This document shows, one piece after another, positions 1 to 9,150 of a stretch of DNA of 64,000 bases. The notes under the pieces are model-generated. The model did no database searches, was not told the DNA's origin, and was given only the letters and a program-made list of their open reading frames with translations. Position 1 is the first letter of the stretch; the number at the start of each line of letters is the position of its first letter. Origin of the DNA: an uncultured Ruegeria sp. (GTDB lineage: Bacteria > Pseudomonadota > Alphaproteobacteria > Rhodobacterales > Rhodobacteraceae); NCBI RefSeq assembly GCF_947497005.1, contig NZ_CANMFF010000012.1, forward strand, positions 1 to 64,000, in the 5' to 3' direction. Made by a program: the position numbers and the translations under genes.

Positions 1-2
1 CC

Positions 3-56
3 AAGGTCTTCCTGTCCGCTATAGCTCTCGCCGCAACCGTCTTGTTCTGGCTGTAA
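3..56 (+). CDS. 3' end of an unidentified membrane protein (partial)
   Basis: The first bases read as 17 codons of strongly hydrophobic residues ending in FWL and a TAA stop. This would fit the end of a last membrane helix whose gene starts before the window. It is too short to assign to a family, and another frame is also open here, so the call is tentative. Confidence 0.3.
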   Translation, partial: KVFLSAIALAATVLFWL

Positions 57-573
57 ATCAATGAGTCTGGAGCCTAGCTATAGAGCTGCCAAACTCTCAA
101 TTAATTGAACAAATCATTGTTTTTGTACGGAAAAGTACCAAATTGAGGCCCTCCTCACCCCACGTAACTCGTGCTATAGTTGAGTTACATTAAGTGAAAT
201 TCTCGAACCGCTAATTTGACCCAAACCACTCACGATCCAGCCAGGAAAAGCAAACCCGATGCCGACACAGTTGTTTCAGCCGACCCCCTCGCGAAACAAC
301 ACTCGGCAACCCCCACTGACCGATGTCTCTCTCGTCTACTCACAGCGTCGGTCAGTGGGTGCTGATCATTCTACCTTCAGCTTCATATCGGTTTTAGTGC
401 TCGGGTCGCTGGACCAGATGTGAAATAATCCCATGTTTGTTTGTATAGGTATCTGAGTATGCAGGTTTCGTTGATCCCCACAGAGTTGCTACATTTTGCG
501 GCCTATCTCAGCGTGCCGTTGATAACAGCAATCGTTTTGGCTGAGGTCTCTGGCGGCTTCAGACTCGTGTACG
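57..573. other. Non-coding stretch before the IS3 element
   Basis: No convincing gene is present. The stretch is AT-richer than the operons and holds the inverted repeat at 312-359 and a shorter one (GTAACTC...GAGTTAC) near 165-187. An 80-codon open frame starting at 441 runs through the IS3 end and has no recognisable domain or ribosome binding site, so I do not call it. The missing 3' part of the interrupted istB gene is not found here. Confidence 0.5.
312..359. repeat. 12-bp perfect inverted repeat, 24-nt spacer
   Basis: CCCACTGACCGA is followed 24 bases later by its exact reverse complement, TCGGTCAGTGGG. There is no T-run, so a terminator is unlikely. It could be a regulatory site or a remnant of a mobile element end. 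Confidence 0.55.
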
Positions 574-627
574 GGTCTTCCCCCACTGAAGTGGTCCTCC
601 GCTATGTTAGTAAAACGGAGGAAACAC

Positions 628-906
628 ATGGCCAACAAGCGACCGAAACCCGAAGAGATTGTCACGAAGTTGCGGCAGGTTGAGGTTCTGACGGGGCAAG
701 GGATGCCGCGTCTGGATGCGATCCGGCAGATTGGTGTGACAGAACAAACCTATTACCGCTGGAAGAAGAAATACGGTGGAATGGGCACGGACCAATTGAA
801 GGAATTGAAGCGCCTGCAGAAAGAGAACGAACGGCTGAGAAAGGCCGTTTCGGATCTGACTTTGGACAAGCTCATCCTTGCGGAGGCGGCCAAGAGAAAC
901 TTCTGA
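628..906 (+). CDS. IS3-family transposase OrfA
   Basis: This 92-residue protein has an N-terminal helix-turn-helix of the HTH_8/InsE type (EIVTKLRQVEVL...ITEQTYYRWKKKYGGM pattern) and then a leucine-zipper helix rich in K, E, R and L (about residues 52-85) that mediates OrfA/OrfAB multimers. In this family OrfA binds the terminal repeats. The start at 628 follows GGAGG at 617-621 and gives the usual OrfA length. OrfB lies in the -1 frame relative to OrfA, consistent with the programmed -1 frameshift that makes the OrfAB transposase. Confidence 0.85.
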   Translation: MANKRPKPEEIVTKLRQVEVLTGQGMPRLDAIRQIGVTEQTYYRWKKKYGGMGTDQLKELKRLQKENERLRKAVSDLTLDKLILAEAAKRNF

Positions 907-938
907 GCCCCGCTCGCCGCCGAGCCTGCATTGATCGT

Positions 939-1754
939 GTGCGCGCTGAGTTGAAGGTCTCAGAGCGCCGTGCATGCCGCGTTCTGAGACAACACCGATC
1001 CACCCAACGCAAATTGCCCATGGGACGTGCTGACGTAGAGCGGTTGGTAACCGACATGATCGAGCTCACCCGGCAATACGGCCGGTATTGCTACCATAGG
1101 ATCGCAGCGATGCTGAGAGATGCAGGCTGGCATGTGAATGACAAGCGCGTCGAAAGACTTTGGCGACGAGAGGGGCTGAAAGTGCCAATGAAACAACCAA
1201 AGAAAGGGCGGCTCTGGCTCAATGATGGATCGTGCGTTCGGTTACGGCCTGAACACCGCGATCATGTTTGGAGCTATGACTTCGTGCATTGTCGGACTGA
1301 CGACGGGAAGGCGTTCCGGACACTGAACATCATCGACGAGTACAGCCGGGAATGTCTGGCCATCCGTGTGGACCGTAAGCTCAACTCGGGCAATGTCATC
1401 GATGCGCTGAGCGACCTGTTCATCCTGCGCGGCGTGCCGACGTTCATTCGTTCGGATAATGGCCCAGAGTTCGTTGCCCAGGCCATACAGGACTGGATCA
1501 AAGCCGTTGGAGCCAAGACGGCTTACATCGAACCAGGCTCACCTTGGGAGAACGGATACTGCGAAAGCTTCAACGCTCGCTTCCGCGATGAATTCCTTAA
1601 TGGAGAAGTCTTCTACAGCCTGCGCGAGGCGCAGATTTTGATCGAAGAATGGAGGAGACACTACAACACGAAACGCCCTCATAGTGCTCTGGGCTACCGA
1701 CCCCCAGCCCCGGAAACCATCGTCCAGATGGACCAAAGGCCGATCATGCACTAA
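939..1754 (+). CDS. IS3-family transposase OrfB (DDE integrase core)
   Basis: The 271-residue protein has an HTH_21-like segment (about 20-75: YGRYCYHRIAAMLR, VERLWRREGLKVP) followed by an rve integrase core. The catalytic triad is visible: Asp in WSYDFVHCRTDDG, Asp in RSDNGPEF and Glu in the ENGYCESFNARFRDEFLN stretch. The C-terminus has the family signature RPHSALGYRPP. The reading frame is open upstream of the ATG into the end of OrfA, as needed for an OrfAB fusion made by -1 frameshifting. No internal stop is seen, so the element may be active. Confidence 0.88.
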   Translation: MRAELKVSERRACRVLRQHRSTQRKLPMGRADVERLVTDMIELTRQYGRYCYHRIAAMLRDAGWHVNDKRVERLWRREGLKVPMKQPKKGRLWLNDGSCVRLRPEHRDHVWSYDFVHCRTDDGKAFRTLNIIDEYSRECLAIRVDRKLNSGNVIDALSDLFILRGVPTFIRSDNGPEFVAQAIQDWIKAVGAKTAYIEPGSPWENGYCESFNARFRDEFLNGEVFYSLREAQILIEEWRRHYNTKRPHSALGYRPPAPETIVQMDQRPIMH

Positions 1755-1788
1755 CAATCAAATTGGACCACTCAGGTGGGGCTGATCA

Positions 1789-2188
1789 GAACCGCCAGGC
1801 CTTTCTGGCAGGCGGCCAGACCGAGGCCGAGCGCCACGTGGGTCTTACCGGTGCCGCTGGGGCCGAGAGCGATGACGTTCTCTCCGCGGTCGATCCATTC
1901 ACCACGCGCCAACTCCAGGACCTGCATCTTGTTCAAAGAAGGGATCGCGGCAAAATCGAAGCTATCAAGGCTCTTGGTCGCCGGGAATTTCGCGGCCTTG
2001 ATCCGGCGTTCGATCATCCGCTGTTCCCGGTCTATGAGTTCGAGCTCGATCAGACGGGACAGGAACTGGACATGGTCGCGGCCCTCGGCGGCACAGAGCC
2101 GGGCCTGCTTGTCGTATTCCCGCAGGATGGTCGGCAGCTTCAGCTTTTTGAGTTGGTGGTTCAGCAGGATTTGTGGCGTCTCCGTCAT
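1789..2188 (-). pseudogene. istB: istB of an IS21-family element, 3'-truncated by the IS3 insertion
   Basis: The start MTETPQILLNHQLKKLKLPT overlaps the istA stop (ATGA), as is normal for IS21 elements. The fragment includes the IstB N-terminal domain and the Walker A motif (LGPSGTGKTHVA), where an AAA+ ATPase helper of transposition would bind ATP. It ends after CQKGLAV, at the right end of the IS3 element. About 100 C-terminal residues, including Walker B, are missing, so it cannot be functional. Confidence 0.85.
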
Positions 2189-3712
2189 GTTGAGGTACCT
2201 GTTGTCAGGCACATGTAGCTGGCCGGAGATGTCGTCGCCACCTTGGCCCGTGGCAGGAACGGGTAGACATCCAAGTCGAGCCTCGGCGGTCGCCGCTCCA
2301 CCCGACACAGCACCAGATGCTTCACGGCATCCACTGCCCGGCAGTTGATTGCACAGCAATCAATGAGAGGGGAAACTGATCGCACCCATCTAAAGAGCCG
2401 TCTTCACGGCAGCATGAACCTCCTCCATCTCGAAGCTTTCGAGCAGCCGTAGGACCTGCACGTATTCGCGCCGTCCGGCTTTCAGCATGCGTGCCTCCAT
2501 TAGCTTCTGGAGAGTATCAAACGCCTTGGGAAGCTCCCATCCGGCCAGCGGAGCCGCCTGTTCGAAAGCGTTTATCTTCTTCTCGATCAGCGGCAGGTAA
2601 TGAACCGGATCGAAGACCATGTCCTCGCGGTTGTAGCTGCGAACATGCCGCGCGATGGCCTCACCACCACATCCGATGACCACTCGGTCAACATAGGCGC
2701 GGATCCAGACATCGCGGTGTCCAAAGGCAACCGGTACGGAATAATCATTGGTCTTGTAGCGCACCAACGCAAGCGAACTGACCCGGCCCGTTGCCTGGTC
2801 ACAGGCTTCGAAGGACCGGGCGGGAAGCGGCGCCATGATCTCCAGATCGCGTTGAAGTCGCTCTCCAATCGTCTCATTGTGCCCGCGCAGCTTGTCGTTT
2901 TGGCGCTTCCGGCACTGCTCTTCGAGCCAGTTGTTGAAGGCATCCCAAGTCGGAAAACTCGGGACCGGCACCATGAAGTTGCGCCGGGAATAGCCAACCA
3001 GCCCTTCGACGGACCCCTTGTCGTTGCCCTTACCTGGACGTCCGTAGCGGTCCCGGATCACGTAATGAGACAGCATCTCGCTGAACAGCCGCGCGCGTCT
3101 GCGAGTTCCGTCGGGCTCGATCTTCGCCACAAGGCACCGGTCGTTGTCGTACAGGATCGACTGCGGAACCGCCCCGAAGAACCCAAAGGCATGGACGTGC
3201 CCGTCCATCCAGGCCTCGGCCGTAGCCGCTGGATAGGCTCGAACGTAACAGGCATCGCTGTGCGGCAGATCCAAGGCAAAGAAGTGAGCCTTCTGCTCAA
3301 TGCCGCCGATCACCACCACTGCTTCGCCGAAGTCGGCCTGAGCATGGCCGGGTGCATGGTTAAGCGGCACGAACATCTCCCGATGCCGTCGACAGTGCTC
3401 CCGAACATAGTCTTTGATGATGGTGTAGCCACCCTCGAAGCCATGCTCATCGCGCAGGCGTTCGAAGATCCGCTTGGCCGTATGCCGCTGTTTGCGCGGT
3501 CGCTGCCGATCTTCCGACAACAATTGATCGATGATCCCGGTGAACCCATCCAGCTTGGGCCGCCGGATCGGTGCTGACCGCCGGTAGCCGGGCGGGACCG
3601 AAAACGCCAAGATCTTGCGAACGCTGTCACGAGATATCCCGAAATGCCGGGCCGCTTCTCGCTGGCTCATGCCCTCGGCACAGGCCAGACGAACTTTACG
3701 ATACAAATCCAC
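2185..3712 (-). pseudogene. istA: istA transposase of an IS21-family element, frame-disrupted near its 3' end
   Basis: The main frame (3712-2390) encodes 440 residues. It has an N-terminal HTH (GMSQREAARHFGISRDSVRKIL) and an rve core with Asp in HAQADFGEAVV, Asp in ILYDNDRCLV and an acidic third residue in GKGNDKGSVEGLVGY. The typical IstA tail (DAVKHLVLCRVERRPPRLDL...YMCL) continues in another frame at 2385-2185. A stop and a short divergent stretch (about 2345-2395) separate the two. Full-length IstA is about 500 residues, so the gene is broken. Together with the truncated istB this is a dead IS21 copy. Confidence 0.82.
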
Positions 3713-4349
3713 GGAAAAGATCCTCCCGCCCCCCCTCCGTTACGAAAAGAAGGGCAAAGATGGACGACTTTTACGCCGCCCGCAGCAGGGTCATCCCGCC
3801 GCTACCGTGGTCGACTTTCTCACCGCCATTCTCACGTCATCGCGGCCGATTGACAGTTTCCCGGTTGTCAGGACGCAAGCACAACTATCGTGAATGGCTA
3901 AAAGGAGGATCGTGCCCCGCAGATGGGCGAACTTTATCAAAGCTTATGTCAAGGCGTCAGCGACACATGGCAGACCCAGAAATATCACTTTTCCTTGATG
4001 CCCACCTGACCATGTACGACGAACGCAATGTCCGAGCATGCGACTTCCCAAATGCCTTCGTGACGTAGCGGCCCGACTTCGCGTGCGATATACTCCGCCC
4101 CCTTTGCAATTGTCCCCCTGCATTTTTCCCAAATTGTCCCGGCTCGGGTGGTTCCGTTTTGAACCGGCAGGAGGGGCATCCAATCCGTCGGTTAGAAGGT
4201 GGCCGCAAGGATTGTCGGAAGGGAATAATGTTTAGATCTGCAACCTAAAAGGCAAGGTTTTGAAGTTATGGCTTCCGAAAGGGAAACAAAGCTACAAATA
4301 TTGAACTTTTTCGGAAATCTGCTATTGATTGCTGCGGGAGGAAATGGAG
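3713..4349. other. Non-coding stretch upstream of the IS21 remnant
   Basis: No gene is supported. It should contain the outer end of the IS21 element next to istA, but I cannot fix its boundary. Several short overlapping open frames on both strands (about 3944-4235) show no family signature. The last 100 bases are AT-rich and must contain the promoter of the Lrp-type gene that follows. A TTGAAC (4301) and TATTGA (4323) pair is present but would start transcription too close to the ribosome binding site to be convincing. Confidence 0.5.
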
Positions 4350-4853
4350 ATGAGCGTTAAACATGACGATATTGATCGAGACATCATTCGGTATCTATCG
4401 CAGGATGGGCGTGCTTCCGCTTCGGAAATTGCACAAAAAATAGGCAAAGTCACAGAGCGTACGATCCGAAACCGAATCGCCTCTTTGCTGCAATCGCGTC
4501 AGATCGTCATAAGCGCAATTCCGGATCCCTCAATTGATGATCCCGGCATCCATGCCGAAGTAATGATCGACGTAGATCCGGGTCGGATTGACGAAGTTGC
4601 TGCACGATTGGGTGAATTTGACCAAGTTGGATTTCTGGCAGCCACAACGGGGGAAAACTCGCTGAGCGCATCAGTCTTTGCCGCCGATAACGCATCCCTT
4701 TTCGACTTCACGGAAAAACGAATGGCCAAGACAGAAGGCGTGCGCCGCGTTGATGTCAGAATTGTTCTGCGTTTCTACAAGGTCTTTGGAACACGCACAA
4801 CAGCCCTGAGCAAAAGCAGCGAAGCAGGCGCATCTGTAAAAGGAACAGAGTAG
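4350..4853 (+). CDS. Lrp/AsnC-family transcriptional regulator
   Basis: The 167-residue protein has the AsnC-type N-terminal helix-turn-helix (DDIDRDIIRYLSQDGRASAS...TERTIRNRIASLLQ, about residues 6-55) and a C-terminal RAM/ligand-binding domain (AEVMIDVDPGRIDEVAARL, about 69-150). Such proteins sense amino acids or related small molecules and control adjacent transport and catabolism genes. I chose the ATG at 4350 because GGGAGG lies 8 bases upstream; a TTG at 4329 and an ATG at 4344 are alternatives. The stop is followed directly by the ATG of the HyuA-like gene, so it is the first gene of that operon and probably its local regulator. Confidence 0.82.
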   Translation: MSVKHDDIDRDIIRYLSQDGRASASEIAQKIGKVTERTIRNRIASLLQSRQIVISAIPDPSIDDPGIHAEVMIDVDPGRIDEVAARLGEFDQVGFLAATTGENSLSASVFAADNASLFDFTEKRMAKTEGVRRVDVRIVLRFYKVFGTRTTALSKSSEAGASVKGTE

Positions 4854-6410
4854 ATGAATGAAATCCTGCGAATTGGAGTGGATGTCGGAGGCACAAATAC
4901 CGATGCGGCTCTGTTAAAGGGCTCAACGGTGATGGCCACTGTCAAACGGCCAACATCTGCTAATGTCGACGATGGCGTCGTGGATGCAATTAAAAGTGTC
5001 CTTGATAAAGCGGGAGTGACCGGAGAAGACGTTGAAGCCGTGATGATCGGTACAACGCATTTTCTGAATGCCGTCGTTGAGCGCCGCCATCTTCAGAAAG
5101 TTGGTGTGCTCAGGCTTTGTGGTCCTGCGACACGTTCGTTGCCGCCCATGGTGGACTGGCCCGAAGCCTTGCGTGAAGTGGTCGACGGAGGCGTGGCCCT
5201 TGTCGGTGGTGGAGTTGAATTTGATGGGCGCCCGCTGGCGCCGCTTGATGAAGACGCGATCCGGGCCCAATGCCGTGATTGGAAAAGCCGCGGGGTCGAT
5301 GCCGTTGCAATCTGCGCAGTCTTTGCGCTGGTTGACGGGGAAATGGAGCGGCGCGCTGGTGAGATCGTGGCCGAAGAATTGCCCGGCGCAGCAATCAGCC
5401 TGTCGCACCGTATTGGTCACACCGGCCTTTTGAAGCGTGAAAGTGCCGCTATTCTGAATTCCAGCCTGACGGACCTTGGCATTCGTACGGTTGCAGCCTT
5501 CCGCGAGGCCTTTGCACGGCTGGGGATGACCTGTCCGCTTTATCTGACGCAGAATGATGGCACCGTGATGTCATCCGATTTTGCCGAGCGATTCCCTATC
5601 TTTACCATTGCGTCTGGCCCAACAAACTCAATGCGGGGTGCGGCATTCCTGACCGGATTGGACGATGCGGCTGTGGTTGATATTGGTGGGACCACCACAG
5701 ATATCGGCCTTTTGGTCGGCGGCTTCCCGCGAGGCCGAGGCGAAGGCGCCAAGATCGCAGATGTGCAAACAAATTTCCGCGTGCCGGATGTCTATTCCAT
5801 TGGTCTGGGTGGTGGCAGTATTGTTCAAGGTACCGCTGACGCACTTGAAATCGGCCCTGAATCAGTTGGCTATCAAATCATCCAAATGGCCCGGATTTTT
5901 GGCGGCGATGTCCTAACATCTTCCGATATTGCCGTGGCATCTGGCCTGGCCACGCTTGGTGATGCATCGCGCGTTGCGGATCTTGATCCTGCACTGGTAA
6001 GCAAAGCCGTTGCCAGGATGAAAGCCGACATCGAAGATGTGATTGATCGTATGAAACCCAGCCAGGAACCGATCCCGGCCATTCTGGTTGGTGGTGGTTC
6101 TATCCTGGTTGGCCGCGAATTGGAGGGCGTGAGCAAGGTTCTCAAGCCCGAACATTTCGGATCGGCGAATGCGATCGGTGCGGCCATCGCGCAGGTGTCG
6201 GGTGAAATGGACACCATCGTTTCCCTTGATGGCACTTCTCGCGATGCCGCTCTGAAAGACGTGATCAGCGAGGCAACAAAACGCGCGGTCGAAGCCGGTG
6301 CCTCCCAAAGCAATATCGAAATTACCGACATTTCCGAAACACCGCTGGCCTATCTGCCGGGCAATGCGGTGCGCATTTCGGTCAAAGTCGTAGGAGATCT
6401 GAGCGCATGA
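4854..6410 (+). CDS. Hydantoinase A/5-oxoprolinase-like protein (short form)
   Basis: At 518 residues this belongs to the hydantoinase/oxoprolinase superfamily with an ASKHA-type fold. The N-terminal domain starts IGVDVGGTNTDAALL (phosphate loop 1) and contains MIGTTHFLNAVVERR. The second ATPase-like half has VVDIGGTTTDIGLL (about 279) and IGLGGGSIV. It is shorter than the 680-700 residue HyuA at 33661 and lacks a HyuB partner; a DUF917 gene takes that position. The likely chemistry is ATP-dependent opening of a cyclic amide such as a hydantoin, oxoproline or other lactam. The substrate cannot be read from the sequence. It overlaps the next gene by 4 bp, implying translational coupling. Confidence 0.8.
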   Translation: MNEILRIGVDVGGTNTDAALLKGSTVMATVKRPTSANVDDGVVDAIKSVLDKAGVTGEDVEAVMIGTTHFLNAVVERRHLQKVGVLRLCGPATRSLPPMVDWPEALREVVDGGVALVGGGVEFDGRPLAPLDEDAIRAQCRDWKSRGVDAVAICAVFALVDGEMERRAGEIVAEELPGAAISLSHRIGHTGLLKRESAAILNSSLTDLGIRTVAAFREAFARLGMTCPLYLTQNDGTVMSSDFAERFPIFTIASGPTNSMRGAAFLTGLDDAAVVDIGGTTTDIGLLVGGFPRGRGEGAKIADVQTNFRVPDVYSIGLGGGSIVQGTADALEIGPESVGYQIIQMARIFGGDVLTSSDIAVASGLATLGDASRVADLDPALVSKAVARMKADIEDVIDRMKPSQEPIPAILVGGGSILVGRELEGVSKVLKPEHFGSANAIGAAIAQVSGEMDTIVSLDGTSRDAALKDVISEATKRAVEAGASQSNIEITDISETPLAYLPGNAVRISVKVVGDLSA

Positions 6411-7549
6411 AGACCTGGACACTTACAGAAAGCGACATTGAGCGTATCGCCATCGGGACCGGCATCCTTGGCACGGGTGGTGGTGGCAACTCATATCTTG
6501 CAAAACTGATGGCCCGCGAAAAACTGCGTCAGGGGCATGAAATCAAAATCATTCAGCCCGATGATCTGCCCGATGATGCCATTGTTCTGGCTGTTGGGGC
6601 CATCGGCGCACCTACGGTTGGCCTGGAGAAAATCGAAGAGGGTTTCGAAGGTGATCGGATCATCGATGCCATGGAGCAGGCGACAGGGCTGAAGATTGCG
6701 GCATTGATTGCCGATGAGATCGGCGGTGGCAATGGGCTTTCCCCGATGAATCCCGCCGCAGTTCGCGGCCTGCCGATTGTTGATGCCGATGGCATGGGCC
6801 GCGCCTTTCCCGAGACCCAGATGACATCGTTCTTTGTGGGTGGGCAGGCGACCACTCCAGCGGCACTGACGGATACCCATGGCAATGCGATGGTCGTAAC
6901 CGCAGTACAGGACGCCGTGCAGCTTGAGCGCATGATGCGGTCGATGACGATCACCATGGGATGTTCCGCTTTCATGGCCACCGCGCCGATGACGGGTGCG
7001 TTCATCAAGAAACACAGCATTCGGCACACAGTGAGTTTTGCCTGGGAATTGGGCAATGCAGTGTTGAACGCACAAGACGACAAGACGGATCCCGTGGATG
7101 CTGTTTTGGCAACTTCGGGCGGCAGACCTTTGATCCGGGGCAAGATCATTGATATCGAGCGCACGCTTTCGGGCGGTTTTGCGCGCGGGCTTTTGAATGT
7201 TGCGGGGCTGGGGGATGACACCGGACGCAATGTGAAAATCGACATCCAGAACGAATTCATTTTTGCCCGTGAAAACGATGAGCCATTGGTAATGGTGCCG
7301 GATTTGATCTGCATCGTAGACAGTAAAACAGGCAAACCAATCCAGACCGAAGAACTGCGCTATGGGTTGCGCATCAGTGTTCTGTGTCTGCCTGCCCCCC
7401 GCTATTTACGCAGCGACGCGGCGCTGGACGTCATGGGACCTCGCGCCTTCGGGTATGACTGTGAGTTCGTCCCAATGGATGAGCCCTACGACCCTGCACC
7501 AGTAAAATTCTACAAAAATACAGCGAAATCAATCACTGAAGAGACTTAA
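6407..7549 (+). CDS. DUF917-family protein
   Basis: This is a 380-residue protein of the DUF917 family, recognisable from the N-terminal IGTGILGTGGGGNSYLAK stretch, the central DADGMGRAFPE motif and the C-terminal PRAFGYDCEFVP segment. DUF917 proteins are commonly encoded beside HyuA-like proteins and are thought to act with them, but no reaction is firmly assigned. The 4-bp ATGA overlap with the HyuA-like gene suggests a complex or tight stoichiometry. The downstream ABC importer and racemase imply that the pair acts on an imported amide-type or racemic amino-acid derivative. Confidence 0.8.
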   Translation: MKTWTLTESDIERIAIGTGILGTGGGGNSYLAKLMAREKLRQGHEIKIIQPDDLPDDAIVLAVGAIGAPTVGLEKIEEGFEGDRIIDAMEQATGLKIAALIADEIGGGNGLSPMNPAAVRGLPIVDADGMGRAFPETQMTSFFVGGQATTPAALTDTHGNAMVVTAVQDAVQLERMMRSMTITMGCSAFMATAPMTGAFIKKHSIRHTVSFAWELGNAVLNAQDDKTDPVDAVLATSGGRPLIRGKIIDIERTLSGGFARGLLNVAGLGDDTGRNVKIDIQNEFIFARENDEPLVMVPDLICIVDSKTGKPIQTEELRYGLRISVLCLPAPRYLRSDAALDVMGPRAFGYDCEFVPMDEPYDPAPVKFYKNTAKSITEET

Positions 7550-7568
7550 CCGACAAAGGAGACCTACA

Positions 7569-9131
7569 ATGAAACGTCGTGATTTTCTTAAATCAGCAAC
7601 ACTCACGGGGCTGGCGACCGCCGGATATTTTTCGTCAACGATGTTTGCTGCCGCGCAAGGCAGGAAAACGCTGACGCTGGCATATCCGACCAGCTTTCCC
7701 AGTCTAGATCCTTCCACCTCATTTTCGAATGACAACGCCGTCATGGCGAACTGCTATGAAACCTTGACCCGTTACATCCCGGATCCTGAAACCGGATCAG
7801 GCACGGTTTCACCTTTGCTGGCCGAAAAATGGGAATCGGCAGATGAGGGGCGCACATGGACGTTCCACCTGCGTTCGGGAGTTACCTTTGACGATGGTGC
7901 GCCATTGAATGCTGAAGCGGTCAAAAAATCCATCGAGCGCACAAAAACGCTTGCTGGCGGTGCGTCCTTTATTTGGGATGCTGTCGAACAGATTGAGACA
8001 CCTGATGACATGACTGTTGTTCTGAAGCTGGCCTATGCCCAGCCGATGGACGTTACGGTTTCGGCTGGCTATGCGGCCTGGATTCTAAGCCCGGCTGCTG
8101 TTGAGCAGGACAACGAATGGTTCAATGCAGGCAATTCCGGCGGCACAGGCCCCTACAAGATCATGCGCAATGAGCCGGGTCAGCGTTGTATTCTGGCGCG
8201 CAATGAAAACTATTGGGGCGGCCGTGATGAAGACCGCTTTGACAATGTGGTTCTGGAAATCAGCGAGGATCCGGTTCTGGCGCAAAGCATGCTGGAAAGC
8301 GGGCAGGCGGATTGGACCTATGGTTTGCCATACGAAAACCTGGAGAGGATGGAAAGCAACCCGGATCTGGATGTTGTTGTAAACCCATCTTTCCAGAACC
8401 TGGTGGGTTTCATGAACACGAAGAAGGCCCCATTGGACAATGTAGACGTCCGGCGCGCGCTGGCGATGTCTTTCCCGTACGATGATGTCGTCGGCGCAGG
8501 CACCAATGGTTTGGGTAGCCGAGCACGTGGTGCAATTCCGCCTGGTATCTGGGGCCATGACCCGGAAGCGCCAATGGCGATGACCAATCTGGAAGAAGCG
8601 AAGTCCATTCTGGAAGCGACCGGTGTCACCGATCTTGAGCTCACGCTGACCTATTTCAACGGTGATAAGCTCGAGGCGCTGGCAAGTGAACTGTGGCGTG
8701 CAAACCTTGCCACGATTGGTGTGAAGATGAACCTGCAACCCATGAGTTGGGAAGCGCAGTGGGATCTTGCCAAGTCTGACCCGGCAAATGCCCAGGACAT
8801 TTTCATGTTCTACTGGTGGCCAACCTATGTCACGCCCTACGACTATTTGCTCAACATGTTCCGTTCCGAAGATGAACCGATCTACAATCTGGGGTACTAT
8901 TCGAACCCAGAATTTGACGCCAACCTTGATGCGGCGCATGAGCTTTCTGCATCAGATCGGGCTGCATCCGAACAGATGTTCCGTGACACTCAGCGCATGC
9001 TGATCGCTGATTATCCGGCAGTTTTCATCATGGATCTGCCGAATGTTCATGTCGTTCGTTCGGACATCAAAGGCTATGTCGACAACCCCGCCTATGCGCA
9101 TGTCGTCTTCAGCGATGAACTGAGCAAGTAA
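7569..9131 (+). CDS. Peptide/nickel-type ABC transporter substrate-binding protein (SBP_bac_5), Tat signal
   Basis: The 520-residue protein begins with a twin-arginine signal (MKRRDFLKSATLTG) and a hydrophobic stretch, so it is probably exported folded through Tat. The mature part matches the DppA/OppA cluster C fold, with FSNDNAVMANCYETLTRY near the N-terminus, HLRSGVTFDDGAPLNAEAVKKSIER (about 95-120) and GTGPYK (about 190). It is the binding component for the four ABC genes that follow. GGAGA precedes the ATG at a normal distance. The ligand is unknown; context suggests an amino-acid derivative or small peptide processed by the HyuA-like/DUF917 pair. Confidence 0.88.
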   Translation: MKRRDFLKSATLTGLATAGYFSSTMFAAAQGRKTLTLAYPTSFPSLDPSTSFSNDNAVMANCYETLTRYIPDPETGSGTVSPLLAEKWESADEGRTWTFHLRSGVTFDDGAPLNAEAVKKSIERTKTLAGGASFIWDAVEQIETPDDMTVVLKLAYAQPMDVTVSAGYAAWILSPAAVEQDNEWFNAGNSGGTGPYKIMRNEPGQRCILARNENYWGGRDEDRFDNVVLEISEDPVLAQSMLESGQADWTYGLPYENLERMESNPDLDVVVNPSFQNLVGFMNTKKAPLDNVDVRRALAMSFPYDDVVGAGTNGLGSRARGAIPPGIWGHDPEAPMAMTNLEEAKSILEATGVTDLELTLTYFNGDKLEALASELWRANLATIGVKMNLQPMSWEAQWDLAKSDPANAQDIFMFYWWPTYVTPYDYLLNMFRSEDEPIYNLGYYSNPEFDANLDAAHELSASDRAASEQMFRDTQRMLIADYPAVFIMDLPNVHVVRSDIKGYVDNPAYAHVVFSDELSK

Positions 9132-9150
9132 CAGAAAGGGAGGCAGGACC

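Larger units (their letters stand above)
574..1788 (+). mobile_element. IS3-family insertion sequence (two-ORF, IS407-like)
   Basis: The element is about 1.2 kb and carries orfA and orfB. Its ends are imperfect inverted repeats sharing a CCCCAC...GTGGTCC core (574-597 and the complement of 1765-1788). The right end begins TGATCAG when read inward and breaks an istB gene exactly after the codons for GLAV. The left end is more diverged and borders unrelated DNA, not the missing half of istB, so a deletion or rearrangement followed insertion. The exact left boundary is uncertain by a few bases. Confidence 0.75.

Noticed and set aside
441..683. 80-codon open frame at the IS3 left end
   Set aside because: It runs through the inverted repeat and into orfA in another frame, without domain or ribosome binding site.
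2600..3577. 325-codon plus-strand open frame
   Set aside because: It is antisense to istA, whose family motifs are clear on the other strand, and has no domain of its own.
4301..4328. TTGAAC-16-TATTGA as promoter of the Lrp-type gene
   Set aside because: The transcript would start at the ribosome binding site, leaving no leader, so the promoter is probably further upstream.
8085..8939. 284-codon minus-strand open frame
   Set aside because: Antisense shadow inside the peptide-type binding-protein gene; histidine-rich, atypical composition and no ribosome binding site.
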